From positions 1-61,401 of the forward strand of contig NZ_JABXKQ010000027.1 of the NCBI RefSeq assembly GCF_017114945.1: 61,401 nucleotides of DNA. Reading direction: 5' to 3'. Below are positions 24,675 to 32,715 of this stretch, one piece after another. The DNA comes from Nostoc sp. JL34 (GTDB lineage: Bacteria > Cyanobacteriota > Cyanobacteriia > Cyanobacteriales > Nostocaceae). Positions within the stretch are counted from its first letter, which is position 1. Every line of letters starts with the position of its first letter. A program made the translations under genes and the position numbers. Below the pieces are notes generated by a model. It saw only the letters and a list, made by a program, of their open reading frames with translations. It was not told the DNA's origin and searched no databases.

Positions 24675-26156
24675 ATGACAATTCAACCTAGTGATAAGCC
24701 TTTGCTAGAGTGGGCAGGCGATAGTTTGGCAATTGGATTATTTGAAGATGCAGTAGAGTTAACCGGAGAACTGGCAACTTTAGATCAAAAATTTTCCGGG
24801 GTTTTAAAAGAACTAATTACCGAAGAAGAATTTAAAGGTAAAGCCAACAGTACAATCTTCACCCGTGTAAATGCTGGTAGCCCAGTGCGGAAATTGATTG
24901 TAGTAGGTTTAGGAAAACCAGAAGCACTAAAACTAGATACTCTGCGCCGCGCTGCTGCTGCTGTAGCCAGGGTAGGAAAAAAGCAAAAAAGTAAAATTCT
25001 AGGATTTAGTTTTCCATTATGGAACAACGATCCAGCGGCAAGTGCCCAAGCGATCACAGAAGGTGTCGAATTAGCACTTTACCAAGATATTCGCTTTAAA
25101 TCAGAACCAGAGGAGAAAGGTTCACAAATCAAAACCATAGATTTACTAGGATTCGGTGGACAAGAAGCCGCTATCACCCGCGCCAATCAAATCGTTTCTG
25201 GGGTAAATTTGGCACGGCAGTTAGTAGCAGCGCCAGCCAACGCGGTAACACCAATTACTTTAGCCGAAACTGCTCAAGCGATCGCCAACGAGTACGGTTT
25301 ACAACTGCAAATTCTAGAACGGGAAGACTGCGAAAAGTTAGGTATGGGTGCTTTTTTGGGAGTAGCTCAAGCTTCCGATTTGCCACCGAAATTCATTCAC
25401 CTGACTTACAAGCCAGAAGGTACACCCAAAAAGAAACTAGCAATTATTGGTAAAGGTGTAACCTTCGATTCCGGCGGACTCAACATTAAAGGTGCTGGTA
25501 GCGGCATCGAAACCATGAAGATGGATATGGGCGGTGCAGCTGCCACCTTGGGCGCAGCAAAAGCAATTGCTCAACTCAAGCCAGATGTTGAAGTTCACTT
25601 TATTTCAGCGGCAGCCGAAAATATGATTAGCGGTCACGCCATGCACCCCGGAGACGTTCTCACCGCATCAAACGGCAAAACAATCGAAGTGAACAACACT
25701 GACGCTGAAGGACGTTTGACCCTAGCAGATGCCTTGGTGTATGCCGACAAATTGGGCTTAGATGCGATCGTTGATTTAGCCACCCTAACTGGTGCTAACG
25801 TCATTGCATTAGGTGATGATATTGCTGGTTTATACACTCCCGATGATGCTGTAGCCTCCCAGATCGACAAAGCTGCGGAAACTTCAGGGGAAAAGATTTG
25901 GCGGATGCCAATGGAAGAAAAATATTTTGAAGGGCTAAAGTCAGGTATTGCGGACATGAAAAATACAGGCCCGCGTCCAGGCGGTGCTATTACTGCTGCC
26001 CTTTTCCTCAAACAATTCGTCAAACAAACCTCTTGGGCGCACATAGATATTGCTGGCCCAGTTTGGACAGATAAAGAAAATGGCTACAACAGCGCAGGGG
26101 CAACTGGTTACGGCGTTCGGATGCTAGTTGATTGGGTGCTGGGAAGTGGGGAGTAG
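24675..26156 (+). CDS. pepA: Leucyl aminopeptidase, M17 family
   Basis: A 493-residue cytosolic metallo-aminopeptidase that removes N-terminal residues from peptides; relatives also act on Cys-Gly from glutathione turnover. An N-terminal macro-like domain (about 1-165) precedes the catalytic domain. The hallmark N341-T-D-A-E-G-R347 is intact, as are the metal and substrate motifs [21 protein letters not shown] and AAENMISG. Length is normal for the family. ATG 24675 follows AT-rich DNA with weak ribosome-binding potential. Single gene, separated from plsX by heptamer repeats. Confidence 0.95.
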   Translation: MTIQPSDKPLLEWAGDSLAIGLFEDAVELTGELATLDQKFSGVLKELITEEEFKGKANSTIFTRVNAGSPVRKLIVVGLGKPEALKLDTLRRAAAAVARVGKKQKSKILGFSFPLWNNDPAASAQAITEGVELALYQDIRFKSEPEEKGSQIKTIDLLGFGGQEAAITRANQIVSGVNLARQLVAAPANAVTPITLAETAQAIANEYGLQLQILEREDCEKLGMGAFLGVAQASDLPPKFIHLTYKPEGTPKKKLAIIGKGVTFDSGGLNIKGAGSGIETMKMDMGGAAATLGAAKAIAQLKPDVEVHFISAAAENMISGHAMHPGDVLTASNGKTIEVNNTDAEGRLTLADALVYADKLGLDAIVDLATLTGANVIALGDDIAGLYTPDDAVASQIDKAAETSGEKIWRMPMEEKYFEGLKSGIADMKNTGPRPGGAITAALFLKQFVKQTSWAHIDIAGPVWTDKENGYNSAGATGYGVRMLVDWVLGSGE

Positions 26157-26255
26157 GGAGTAGGGGAATTGGGGACTGGGGAGATGAGGAAGTCGAGAGA
26201 AAATGACTGATACCCAATCTCCAATGCCCCATACCCCATGCCCAATACTCGACAA
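26150..26255. repeat. Heptamer repeats downstream of pepA
   Basis: Runs of GTGGGGAGTAGGGAGTAGGG on one side and CCCCATACCCCATGCCCAA on the other could pair as a long imperfect hairpin. This may help end pepA transcription. Confidence 0.6.
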
Positions 26256-26385
26256 TTCGTGCTATCTTGAGCTTGCCAGCAAAAATTGTTGCAATAGTAA
26301 CAGAAATAAATTGGCAGTCAGAAAGTTAAGCTTTTTCGGCAAAGCCATCTGGTAAAATTTGTAAGGTTTCTAGAAGCTGTGAGCA

Positions 26386-27408
26386 ATGGGATCGACTCGC
26401 GTACGGATCGCAATTGACGCAATGGGAGGGGATCACGCACCCGGTGAAATCGTTGCTGGCGCATTGCGAGCACGGGAAGAATTGGGTGTAGATATATTGT
26501 TGGTTGGTGATCCCCAACAAATAGAAGCTGCCTTGCCATCAAAAACAAGTTTAGGGCAGGTAGAGATCGTGACTGCTGAGGAAGCGATCGCTATGGATGA
26601 GGAGCCTTTAAATGCAGTTAGACGCAAACGCAAGGCTTCTATTAATGTGGCGATGGATTTAGTCAAGCAGCAAAAGGCAGATGCCGTGTTTTCTGCTGGC
26701 CACTCTGGGGCAGCTATGGCATCAGCTTTGCTCCGCTTAGGACGATTGCCGGGAATTGACCGCCCAGCCATAGGGACTGTTTTTCCCACGATTATTGCTG
26801 GTAAGCCAGTGCTGGTACTTGATGTGGGCGCAAATGTAGATTGCCGTCCCAAGTTTTTAGAACAGTTTGGTGTCATGGGATCGGCTTACAGTGAGTATGT
26901 CTTGGGTACAACTGAACCGAAGGTGGGTTTGCTGAATATCGGTGAAGAAGACTCTAAAGGCAATGATGCAGCCGTCCGCGCCCACCAACTGCTACGCGAA
27001 AATTCCCAAATTAATTTTATTGGCAATGCTGAAGGGCGTGATGTACTTTCCGGTCGCTTTGATGTAATTGTCTGCGATGGCTTTGTGGGCAATGTATTAT
27101 TAAAATTTGCCGAGGCCGTCGGAGAAGTGATTCTGCAAATTCTGCGGGAAGAATTACCCCAAGGATTGCATGGTCAAATCGGTTCAGCACTCTTAAAACC
27201 AAACCTGAAGCGGATTAAGCAGCGAATGGATCATGCAGAACATGGTGGTGCTTTGCTGTTAGGCGTGGCAGGAGTCTGTTTTATCGGTCACGGTAGCTCA
27301 CAAGCACCTTCAATCTTTAATGCAATTCGCATGGCAAAAGAAGCTGTTGACAACCAGGTGATACAACGAATTCAGTCCCAATATATCCTAGAGCGCGAGA
27401 GCGGTTAG
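26386..27408 (+). CDS. plsX: Phosphate acyltransferase PlsX
   Basis: A 340-residue enzyme that converts acyl-ACP plus phosphate to acyl phosphate, the first step of phosphatidate synthesis in this pathway. It starts MGSTRVRIAIDAMGGDHAP, the family hallmark; GHSGAAMASALLRLGRLPGI and DVGANVDCRP are further signatures. It heads the lipid block plsX-fabH-fabD-plsC, a common bacterial arrangement. ATG 26386 was chosen because the conserved N-terminus begins there. The gap to fabH (about 170 bases) is filled by heptamer repeats and an SDR fragment, so co-transcription is plausible but not certain. Confidence 0.96.
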   Translation: MGSTRVRIAIDAMGGDHAPGEIVAGALRAREELGVDILLVGDPQQIEAALPSKTSLGQVEIVTAEEAIAMDEEPLNAVRRKRKASINVAMDLVKQQKADAVFSAGHSGAAMASALLRLGRLPGIDRPAIGTVFPTIIAGKPVLVLDVGANVDCRPKFLEQFGVMGSAYSEYVLGTTEPKVGLLNIGEEDSKGNDAAVRAHQLLRENSQINFIGNAEGRDVLSGRFDVIVCDGFVGNVLLKFAEAVGEVILQILREELPQGLHGQIGSALLKPNLKRIKQRMDHAEHGGALLLGVAGVCFIGHGSSQAPSIFNAIRMAKEAVDNQVIQRIQSQYILERESG

Positions 27409-27560
27409 TCATTAGTCATTGGTCATTAGTCATTAGTCATTGGTCATTAGTCATTTGTAAAGCACAAAGGACAACTGACATAGACGCGCCAGCGGCTTCC
27501 CGAAGGGCAGGACAAATGACAAAAGACAAAGGACAAAAGACAAAGGACAAAAAGCTGATA
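27405..27560. repeat. Heptamer repeat tract with embedded SDR fragment
   Basis: TTAGTCATTGGTCATTAGTC-type units fill 27405-27458. An SDR-like piece, GCCAGCGGCTTCCCGAAGG, lies at about 27487-27506. ACAAAGGACAAAAGACAAAG-type units follow to about 27553. Confidence 0.75.
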
Positions 27561-27576
27561 GCTTGGGAGATTAGGA

Positions 27577-28569
27577 GTGCAAAACTTAGGCATAGCAATT
27601 ACCGGAAGTGGCTCGGCAGTACCAGTAACTTCCTTACACAACCAGATATTAAGTGAACTAGTTGAAACATCAGACGAATGGATTACCACAAGAACGGGAA
27701 TTTGTCAACGGCGATTAGCGCTGCCGTCTGAGTCCTTGAGTGTACTCGCTACTGCTGCCAGCAATCAGGCGATCGCAGCTTCGGGGATTAAACCAGAAGA
27801 CCTAGACCTGATTCTGCTGGCGACTTCCACCCCTGATGATTTGTTTGGTAGTGCTTGTCAAGTACAGGCTCAATTGGGAGCTACCAACGCAGTAGCCTTT
27901 GACTTGACAGCTGCCTGCTCTGGCTTTGTGTTTGGTCTGGTTACAGCAGCCCAATACATTAGAACAGGTGTCTATAAAAATGTACTGTTGATAGGGGCAG
28001 ATATCCTCTCTCGCTGGGTAGATTGGCAAGATCGGCGCACTTGTGTATTGTTCGGTGATGGTGCAGGGGCAGTAGTATTGCAGGCTAACAAAAGCGATCG
28101 CTTATTAGGATTTGCACTTAAAAGTGATGGCACTCAAAACCATCACCTCAACCTTGCTTATGCAGGCGCTTCCCAAGAAATACTCCCAGGTGTAAATATC
28201 ACCAAAGGCACTTACCAACCGATTACGATGAACGGCAAAGAAGTCTACCGCTTTGCTGTGCAAAAAGTGCCAGAAATCATAGATAAAGCCTTGTTTCAAG
28301 CTAATCTCAGCGTTGATCAAATAGATTGGCTACTGTTGCATCAAGCTAATCAGCGGATTATCGATGCCGTTGCCCAACGCCTAAATATCCCAGAACATAA
28401 AGTTATCAGTAATCTCGCCCAGTATGGCAATACCTCAGCTGCTTCTATCCCCTTAGCTTTAGATGAAGCAGTCCGGCAAGGCAAAATTAAACCTAATGAC
28501 ATCGTTGCTGCATCCGGTTTTGGTGCCGGTCTTACCTGGGGTGCGGCAATCTTTCAATGGGGAAGATAA
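27577..28569 (+). CDS. fabH: 3-oxoacyl-ACP synthase III (KAS III)
   Basis: A 330-residue condensing enzyme that starts fatty-acid synthesis from acetyl-CoA and malonyl-ACP. The triad is C114 (TAACSGF), H255 (LLHQANQR) and N285 (QYGNTSA). The start is GTG 27577, supported by GGGAG seven bases upstream and by MQNLGIAITGSGSAVP, which matches the family N-terminus. Second gene of the plsX-fabH-fabD block. Between it and fabD lies another heptamer tract. Standard length and no missing residues. Confidence 0.96.
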   Translation: MQNLGIAITGSGSAVPVTSLHNQILSELVETSDEWITTRTGICQRRLALPSESLSVLATAASNQAIAASGIKPEDLDLILLATSTPDDLFGSACQVQAQLGATNAVAFDLTAACSGFVFGLVTAAQYIRTGVYKNVLLIGADILSRWVDWQDRRTCVLFGDGAGAVVLQANKSDRLLGFALKSDGTQNHHLNLAYAGASQEILPGVNITKGTYQPITMNGKEVYRFAVQKVPEIIDKALFQANLSVDQIDWLLLHQANQRIIDAVAQRLNIPEHKVISNLAQYGNTSAASIPLALDEAVRQGKIKPNDIVAASGFGAGLTWGAAIFQWGR

Positions 28570-28571
28570 AT

Positions 28572-28668
28572 TATTTTGTCCTTTGTCATTAGTCATTTGT
28601 CCTTTGTTAATGACCAATGACCAATGACCAATGACAAATGACCACTGACCACTGACAAATGACCAATG
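28572..28668. repeat. Heptamer repeats running into the fabD start
   Basis: GTCCTTTGTCATTAGTCAT-type units are followed by AATGACCAATGACCAATGAC and close variants up to the fabD ATG, which is itself part of the last CCAATGACA unit. The two halves are inverted and could form a hairpin. Confidence 0.75.
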
Positions 28669-29547
28669 ACAAAAACTGCATGGGTGTTTCCCGGACAAGG
28701 TTCCCAAGCGCTGGGAATGGGAATGGACTTATTAGATATACCATCCGCTAAAGACAAGCTTGCCAAAGCTGAGGAGATTTTGGGTTGGTCTGTAACTGAA
28801 ATTTGCCAAAGCGAAGAAGAAAAGTTATCACAGACGGTGTATACCCAGCCAAGTCTTTATGTGGTTGAAAGCATTCTTGCTGATCTGCTTCTAGAACGTG
28901 GACACCAGCCAGATTTAGTTGCTGGCCACAGTTTGGGAGAATATACTGCCCTTTATATAGCGGGTGTCTTTGAGTGGTCAACTGGTTTATATTTGGTGAA
29001 GCGTCGTGCAGAACTCATGGATAGTGCCGTCGTTGGGATGATGGCAGCTTTGATGAACTTTGACCGCGAACAGTTAGAAAAAGTCATTGCCCAAACGCCT
29101 GATGTGGTAGTAGCAAATGATAATAGTTCAGCTCAGGTGGTAATTTCAGGTACAACTGAAGCTGTACAAGCGGTGATGACTCAAGTTAAAGCCAAGCGTG
29201 CGATTCCACTCAAAGTTTCTGGAGCATTTCATTCACATTTAATAGCACCAGCGGCTGCGGAATTCCAAGACATTTTAGAATCTGTGGAATTTCAGCCAGC
29301 TATTGTGCCAGTGTTGTCTAATGTAGAACCAATTGCATCTATTGATGCCAAGATTTTAAAGCAGCGCCTGAACAAACAAATGACTGGTTCTGTAAGATGG
29401 CGAGAAATCTCTCTGCAATTATCAGCTAACGGTATCCAGCGAGTGCTCGAAATTGGCCCTGGTAAAGTACTAACTGGCTTGATTAAACGTAATACCCCTG
29501 ACTTAATATTACAAAATATCCAGAGTGCAGCTGATTTACCTGTTTAA
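28666..29547 (+). CDS. fabD: Malonyl-CoA:ACP transacylase
   Basis: A 293-residue enzyme that loads malonyl groups onto acyl carrier protein. It starts MTKTAWVFPGQGSQALGMG; the catalytic Ser is S89 in GHSLGEY and the His is H189 in SGAFHSH. Complete and of normal length. The ATG belongs to the preceding heptamer repeat, and no Shine-Dalgarno is visible, so initiation may rely on an unstructured leader or on coupling. Third gene of the lipid block; the next functional gene in the block, plsC, comes after a decayed kinase fragment. Confidence 0.95.
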   Translation: MTKTAWVFPGQGSQALGMGMDLLDIPSAKDKLAKAEEILGWSVTEICQSEEEKLSQTVYTQPSLYVVESILADLLLERGHQPDLVAGHSLGEYTALYIAGVFEWSTGLYLVKRRAELMDSAVVGMMAALMNFDREQLEKVIAQTPDVVVANDNSSAQVVISGTTEAVQAVMTQVKAKRAIPLKVSGAFHSHLIAPAAAEFQDILESVEFQPAIVPVLSNVEPIASIDAKILKQRLNKQMTGSVRWREISLQLSANGIQRVLEIGPGKVLTGLIKRNTPDLILQNIQSAADLPV

Positions 29548-29552
29548 TTTTT

Positions 29553-29861
29553 TTACAACTTTATTTCAATTACAAATTCTGTACCTTTATCGAAAACAGA
29601 GTTAAAACTTAATTACCACTATGGGTTTATTCGATGATTTGAGGAGCGATAAGTAATCCTAATCCCATCCCTTTACCCACAGTTTTTGTAGTAAATAAAT
29701 GGTTAAAAATCTTTTGTTTCACTTCTTCATTTATTCCTTTATCAGTATCAGCAATAGAAATTTTCACACCTTTATTTTCGGTTTTAATTATAATTCGGTT
29801 AGGACTGGTCTTAATTTCCTCAGGCACGATAAACTAGCGTTCGAGAACCATTGTAGAGTTA
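29553..29861 (-). pseudogene. Remnant of a histidine-kinase ATPase domain
   Basis: Reading the minus strand, about 29827-29630 encodes IPEEIKTSPNRIII-like residues followed by the ATP-lid and G-box motifs (ADTDKGINEEVKQKIF, LFTTKTVGKGMGLGLLIA). It then meets a stop after QIIE. A frameshift later, SFNSVFDKGTEFVIEIKL (stop at 29553-29555) is the normal C-terminus of such kinases. Upstream, ANNSTMVLER looks like a decayed N-box. The sensor, dimerisation domain and phospho-His are absent, so this is a dead fragment between fabD and plsC. Confidence 0.8.
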
Positions 29862-30038
29862 TTCGCTAACTTTATATCCAAGAATACTGACTGTAGTGCT
29901 AACCATAATGCTAAATCCTAAAGATTTCTAGATTTAGTGTTCCCAGATGGGTGAAGCAATTTATATCAACAGCTTTTTGCGTTTGCTCTGGGCCTTGCGA
30001 TCGCTTATGCTAAATTCAGTTGATTTGCATTATCTTTT

Positions 30039-30677
30039 GTGGACAAAAACCGCGAACCGTTTATCAGTCTGGCACTTTACCACGCCTTTAAATGGTCAGT
30101 CGTCAGCCCCATGCTTCACGCTTACTTTCGGGGCCAGATTTATGGTACGGAAAATGTCCCCCAATCAGGGCCGCTACTGATAGTGAGTAATCACGCTAGT
30201 TACTTTGACCCGCCGATTGTCTCCAATTGTGTACGTCGTCCAGTGGCGTACATGGCTAAGGAAGAGTTATTTAATATCCCCATTTTGGCGCAAGCGATTA
30301 AATTGTATGGTGCTTACCCCGTGAGTCGGGGAAGTGCCGATCGCAATGCCATCCGTTCCGCCCTAGAATATCTGAATAACGGTTGGGCTGTCGGTGTTTT
30401 CTTGCAAGGGACTCGCACCCCAGATGGTCGAATTACAGACCCGAAAAGAGGCGCATTGCTGCTGGCGGCGAAAGCAAAAGCCCCAATATTACCGGTGAGT
30501 GTGTGGGGTACTGAGGAGATTTTACAAAAAGGATCGTCTCTACCTCGCACAGTTCCCATCACAGTGAGAATTGGTAACTTGCTTGATGCCCCCACTTCCA
30601 GTAATAAAGAGGAATTAGAGGCGTTGACACAAAAATGTGCCACGGTAATTAACGAGATGCATGATTTAGGACGATGA
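30039..30677 (+). CDS. plsC: 1-acyl-sn-glycerol-3-phosphate acyltransferase
   Basis: A 212-residue PlsC-type enzyme that would acylate lysophosphatidate to phosphatidate at the membrane. The HX4D motif is N51-H52-A-S-Y-F-D57. The second motif reads F121-L-Q-G-T-R126, with Gln at 123 where most family members have Glu; this conservative change merits note. A GTG start at 30039 gives the family N-terminus (PFISLALYHAFKWSV). It ends the plsX-fabH-fabD-plsC group. Upstream is the kinase relic, so it may have its own promoter. Confidence 0.9.
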   Translation: MDKNREPFISLALYHAFKWSVVSPMLHAYFRGQIYGTENVPQSGPLLIVSNHASYFDPPIVSNCVRRPVAYMAKEELFNIPILAQAIKLYGAYPVSRGSADRNAIRSALEYLNNGWAVGVFLQGTRTPDGRITDPKRGALLLAAKAKAPILPVSVWGTEEILQKGSSLPRTVPITVRIGNLLDAPTSSNKEELEALTQKCATVINEMHDLGR

Positions 30678-31073
30678 ATTAGACAAGCTCAGATATATGC
30701 TTTAGGGAGGTAGCGATCGCTCCTTAGCCTCTATATATTGAAGGTCAACGCGCTCTAGCGATGAAGTGATCCTATTTCACATTAATAAGGAACAGTGCCT
30801 ATTGATATCAAGTTAATATAAGGCAAATTTGAGAGAGATAGGAACCCTAAATTGTTTTTCAAAAATCTCAGTAGTCTTCTAGGCTATATTAGCGGAGCTT
30901 AACGCACCATTCCAAGCTTATGGTATTGGTGATGTCCTCTCGGTGATAACACACACTATGTATATTTGAAAAATTAAATACTAGTCCTATAGTATTATTT
31001 TTCTGTGAACAGCTTTTTAGTAAATGCTTTTTATCCAAAATCTAAAATACAAAATACAAAATACAAAATTGAT
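30678..31073. other. Intergenic region, repeats only
   Basis: About 395 AT-rich bases. A HIP1 site and a fragment of a TTAACGCACCATTCC-type dispersed repeat (near 30899) are visible. AAAATACAAAATACAAAAT units lie immediately before the next gene. No gene was seen. Confidence 0.5.
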
Positions 31074-32111
31074 ATGAGCGGCTTTGAAGCCAAAAATTTT
31101 TGGGAGCGATTAAATAATCTGGCGTTAGTCCGCTTTTTGCTTTTGGTTGCTTCTGGTTGGGCAATTATACAACTTTTAGCTTACTTTGAAGCGGTCATTG
31201 TTATTTTTACATTTGCGGCAATTTTAGCTTTTTTGCTCAGTTATCCTGTACAGTGGCTGCGGCGTTTTTTGCCCCACAGTGTAGCTGTTGCTGTGGTTTT
31301 TTTGCTCAGTATTGTGATTATTGGCAGTATGATAATTACCGTGAGTGTAACGGTTTTATCTCAAGGACAACAATTAATTGATAGTATAACTAGGTTTTTA
31401 AATTCTCTAGTACCTTTATTAGAGCGACTAGAAGGAATTTTACAAAGCCGTAATTTGCAGATAGATTTAAGTTTTATTGAAGAACAATTGCGGAATCAGG
31501 CTGTATCAACTCTTGTAACTAGTTTAGCTATTTTACAAGGGTTCATGACCAACTTTGTAACGTTTATATTGATTGCAGTTGTGGCTTTCTTCATGTTACT
31601 AGATGGAGACAAGTTGTGGAATTTTATCATAAAGATAGTACCCAAGCAGCGCCGCCATAGATTTACAAATATAATCAGACGTTCTTTTTTAGGATTTTTT
31701 CGAGGTCAGTTATTATTAAGCGCATTTCTCACAACTTCGACTTTCCTCGTTTTCTTAATACTAAAAGTACCTTTTGCTTTGATATTGTCAATAATAGTCG
31801 GAATTGTTGATATCATTCCTGGAATAGGAGCGACATTAGGAGTAAGCACAGTTACTTTATTTGTATTGTCTCAAGGTGTTTGGTTAGCATTGAAAGTATT
31901 GATAGCTTGTATTGTCCTCCAGCAGATACAAGACAACTTGATTGCGCCCCGAATTATGCAAGGTGCGCTGAATCTTAATCCTGTAGTGGTATTTTTTGCT
32001 TTGCTAGTAGGCGCTAGAGTAGCAGGGTTGTTAGGTGTTTTTATATCTATTCCCATTGCTGGAGTAATTGTATCTTTATTTGAAATTGATGAAATGAAAT
32101 CTGAAGTTTAG
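31074..32111 (+). CDS. AI-2E/PerM family membrane protein
   Basis: A 345-residue polytopic protein of the AI-2E transporter (PerM/TqsA) family. About seven to eight hydrophobic spans are seen: two near the N-terminus (18-65), one near 75-95, a pair around 155-175, and a C-terminal cluster (215-330) including the family-typical PFALILSIIVGIVDIIPGIGATLG. Substrates in cyanobacteria are unknown; relatives export signalling molecules or act in sodium/proton exchange. ATG 31074 (MSGFEAKNFW) is preferred over GTG 31005, because the extra 23 codons are made of AAAATACAAAAT repeat DNA. Confidence 0.85.
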   Translation: MSGFEAKNFWERLNNLALVRFLLLVASGWAIIQLLAYFEAVIVIFTFAAILAFLLSYPVQWLRRFLPHSVAVAVVFLLSIVIIGSMIITVSVTVLSQGQQLIDSITRFLNSLVPLLERLEGILQSRNLQIDLSFIEEQLRNQAVSTLVTSLAILQGFMTNFVTFILIAVVAFFMLLDGDKLWNFIIKIVPKQRRHRFTNIIRRSFLGFFRGQLLLSAFLTTSTFLVFLILKVPFALILSIIVGIVDIIPGIGATLGVSTVTLFVLSQGVWLALKVLIACIVLQQIQDNLIAPRIMQGALNLNPVVVFFALLVGARVAGLLGVFISIPIAGVIVSLFEIDEMKSEV

Positions 32112-32209
32112 TTATTAGTCATTAATCATTTGTCATGGGTCATTTGTCAGGAACTAGGAACTAGTGAATAATGTAAAAATAGCCATCTAAAAATAAACAT
32201 TGGGAAGTA

Positions 32210-32506
32210 ATGTCGGATTTAAGAGCGGAATTAACAGAAATTTTGGATGAGGCAGAGTGGGAATGGCTAATTCCTCATGTACAACGAGATGCAGTAATTT
32301 TGGTGGCACTTGAGTTAAACTTGCTGGATGTTGGAGTAGCGATCGCCAGCGATAATATTCCATCAGTGGAACAGTGGATTGATGAGCTATTGATTACCAA
32401 ACCCACGACAGTACAGGTGGGAGAATGGAATCTTGAGCGTAGTAAGCGATTTAATACTCTCATCGTCCAGCCTTATGTTCTGGCACAAGAAATAGTCGCT
32501 GCTTAA
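32210..32506 (+). CDS. DUF2288 family protein
   Basis: A 98-residue soluble protein of the DUF2288 family, widespread in cyanobacteria and proteobacteria and of unknown function. Conserved-looking features are LRAELTEILDEAEWEWLIPH, the RDAVILVALELNLLDVGVAIA strand region, and VEQWIDELLI. No membrane segment or catalytic motif stands out. ATG 32210 follows TGGGAAG, a usable ribosome-binding site. It is flanked by the AI-2E protein gene and mutS2 with modest gaps, so it could be part of a loose operon. Confidence 0.8.
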   Translation: MSDLRAELTEILDEAEWEWLIPHVQRDAVILVALELNLLDVGVAIASDNIPSVEQWIDELLITKPTTVQVGEWNLERSKRFNTLIVQPYVLAQEIVAA

Positions 32507-32582
32507 CTAAATTCCGCGGATTCTGGTCAAGAGAGCTAATAAAAGCAGTCAACCGGAACCCATTGCTCAGTTTCCAAGAGTG

Positions 32583-32619
32583 ATTTTGGATTCGGGGCGT
32601 TGGCATCCGAATCCAAAAT
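32583..32619. repeat. Perfect 13-bp hairpin upstream of mutS2
   Basis: ATTTTGGATTCGG (32583-32595) pairs with CCGAATCCAAAAT (32607-32619) around an 11-base loop. There is no T run, so it is more likely a dispersed repeat or leader structure than a terminator. Confidence 0.65.
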
Positions 32620-32715
32620 TGACAGACTATTGACTGAAGCAAAATTTTCTCCTTTAAGATTTATCCATCTAGGAGCTAGAATTGTTACGATAATTTCAGA
32701 TTAGATGTTGAAACC

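Noticed and set aside
31005..31073. GTG start for the AI-2E family protein
   Set aside because: The extra codons derive from AAAATACAAAAT repeat DNA.
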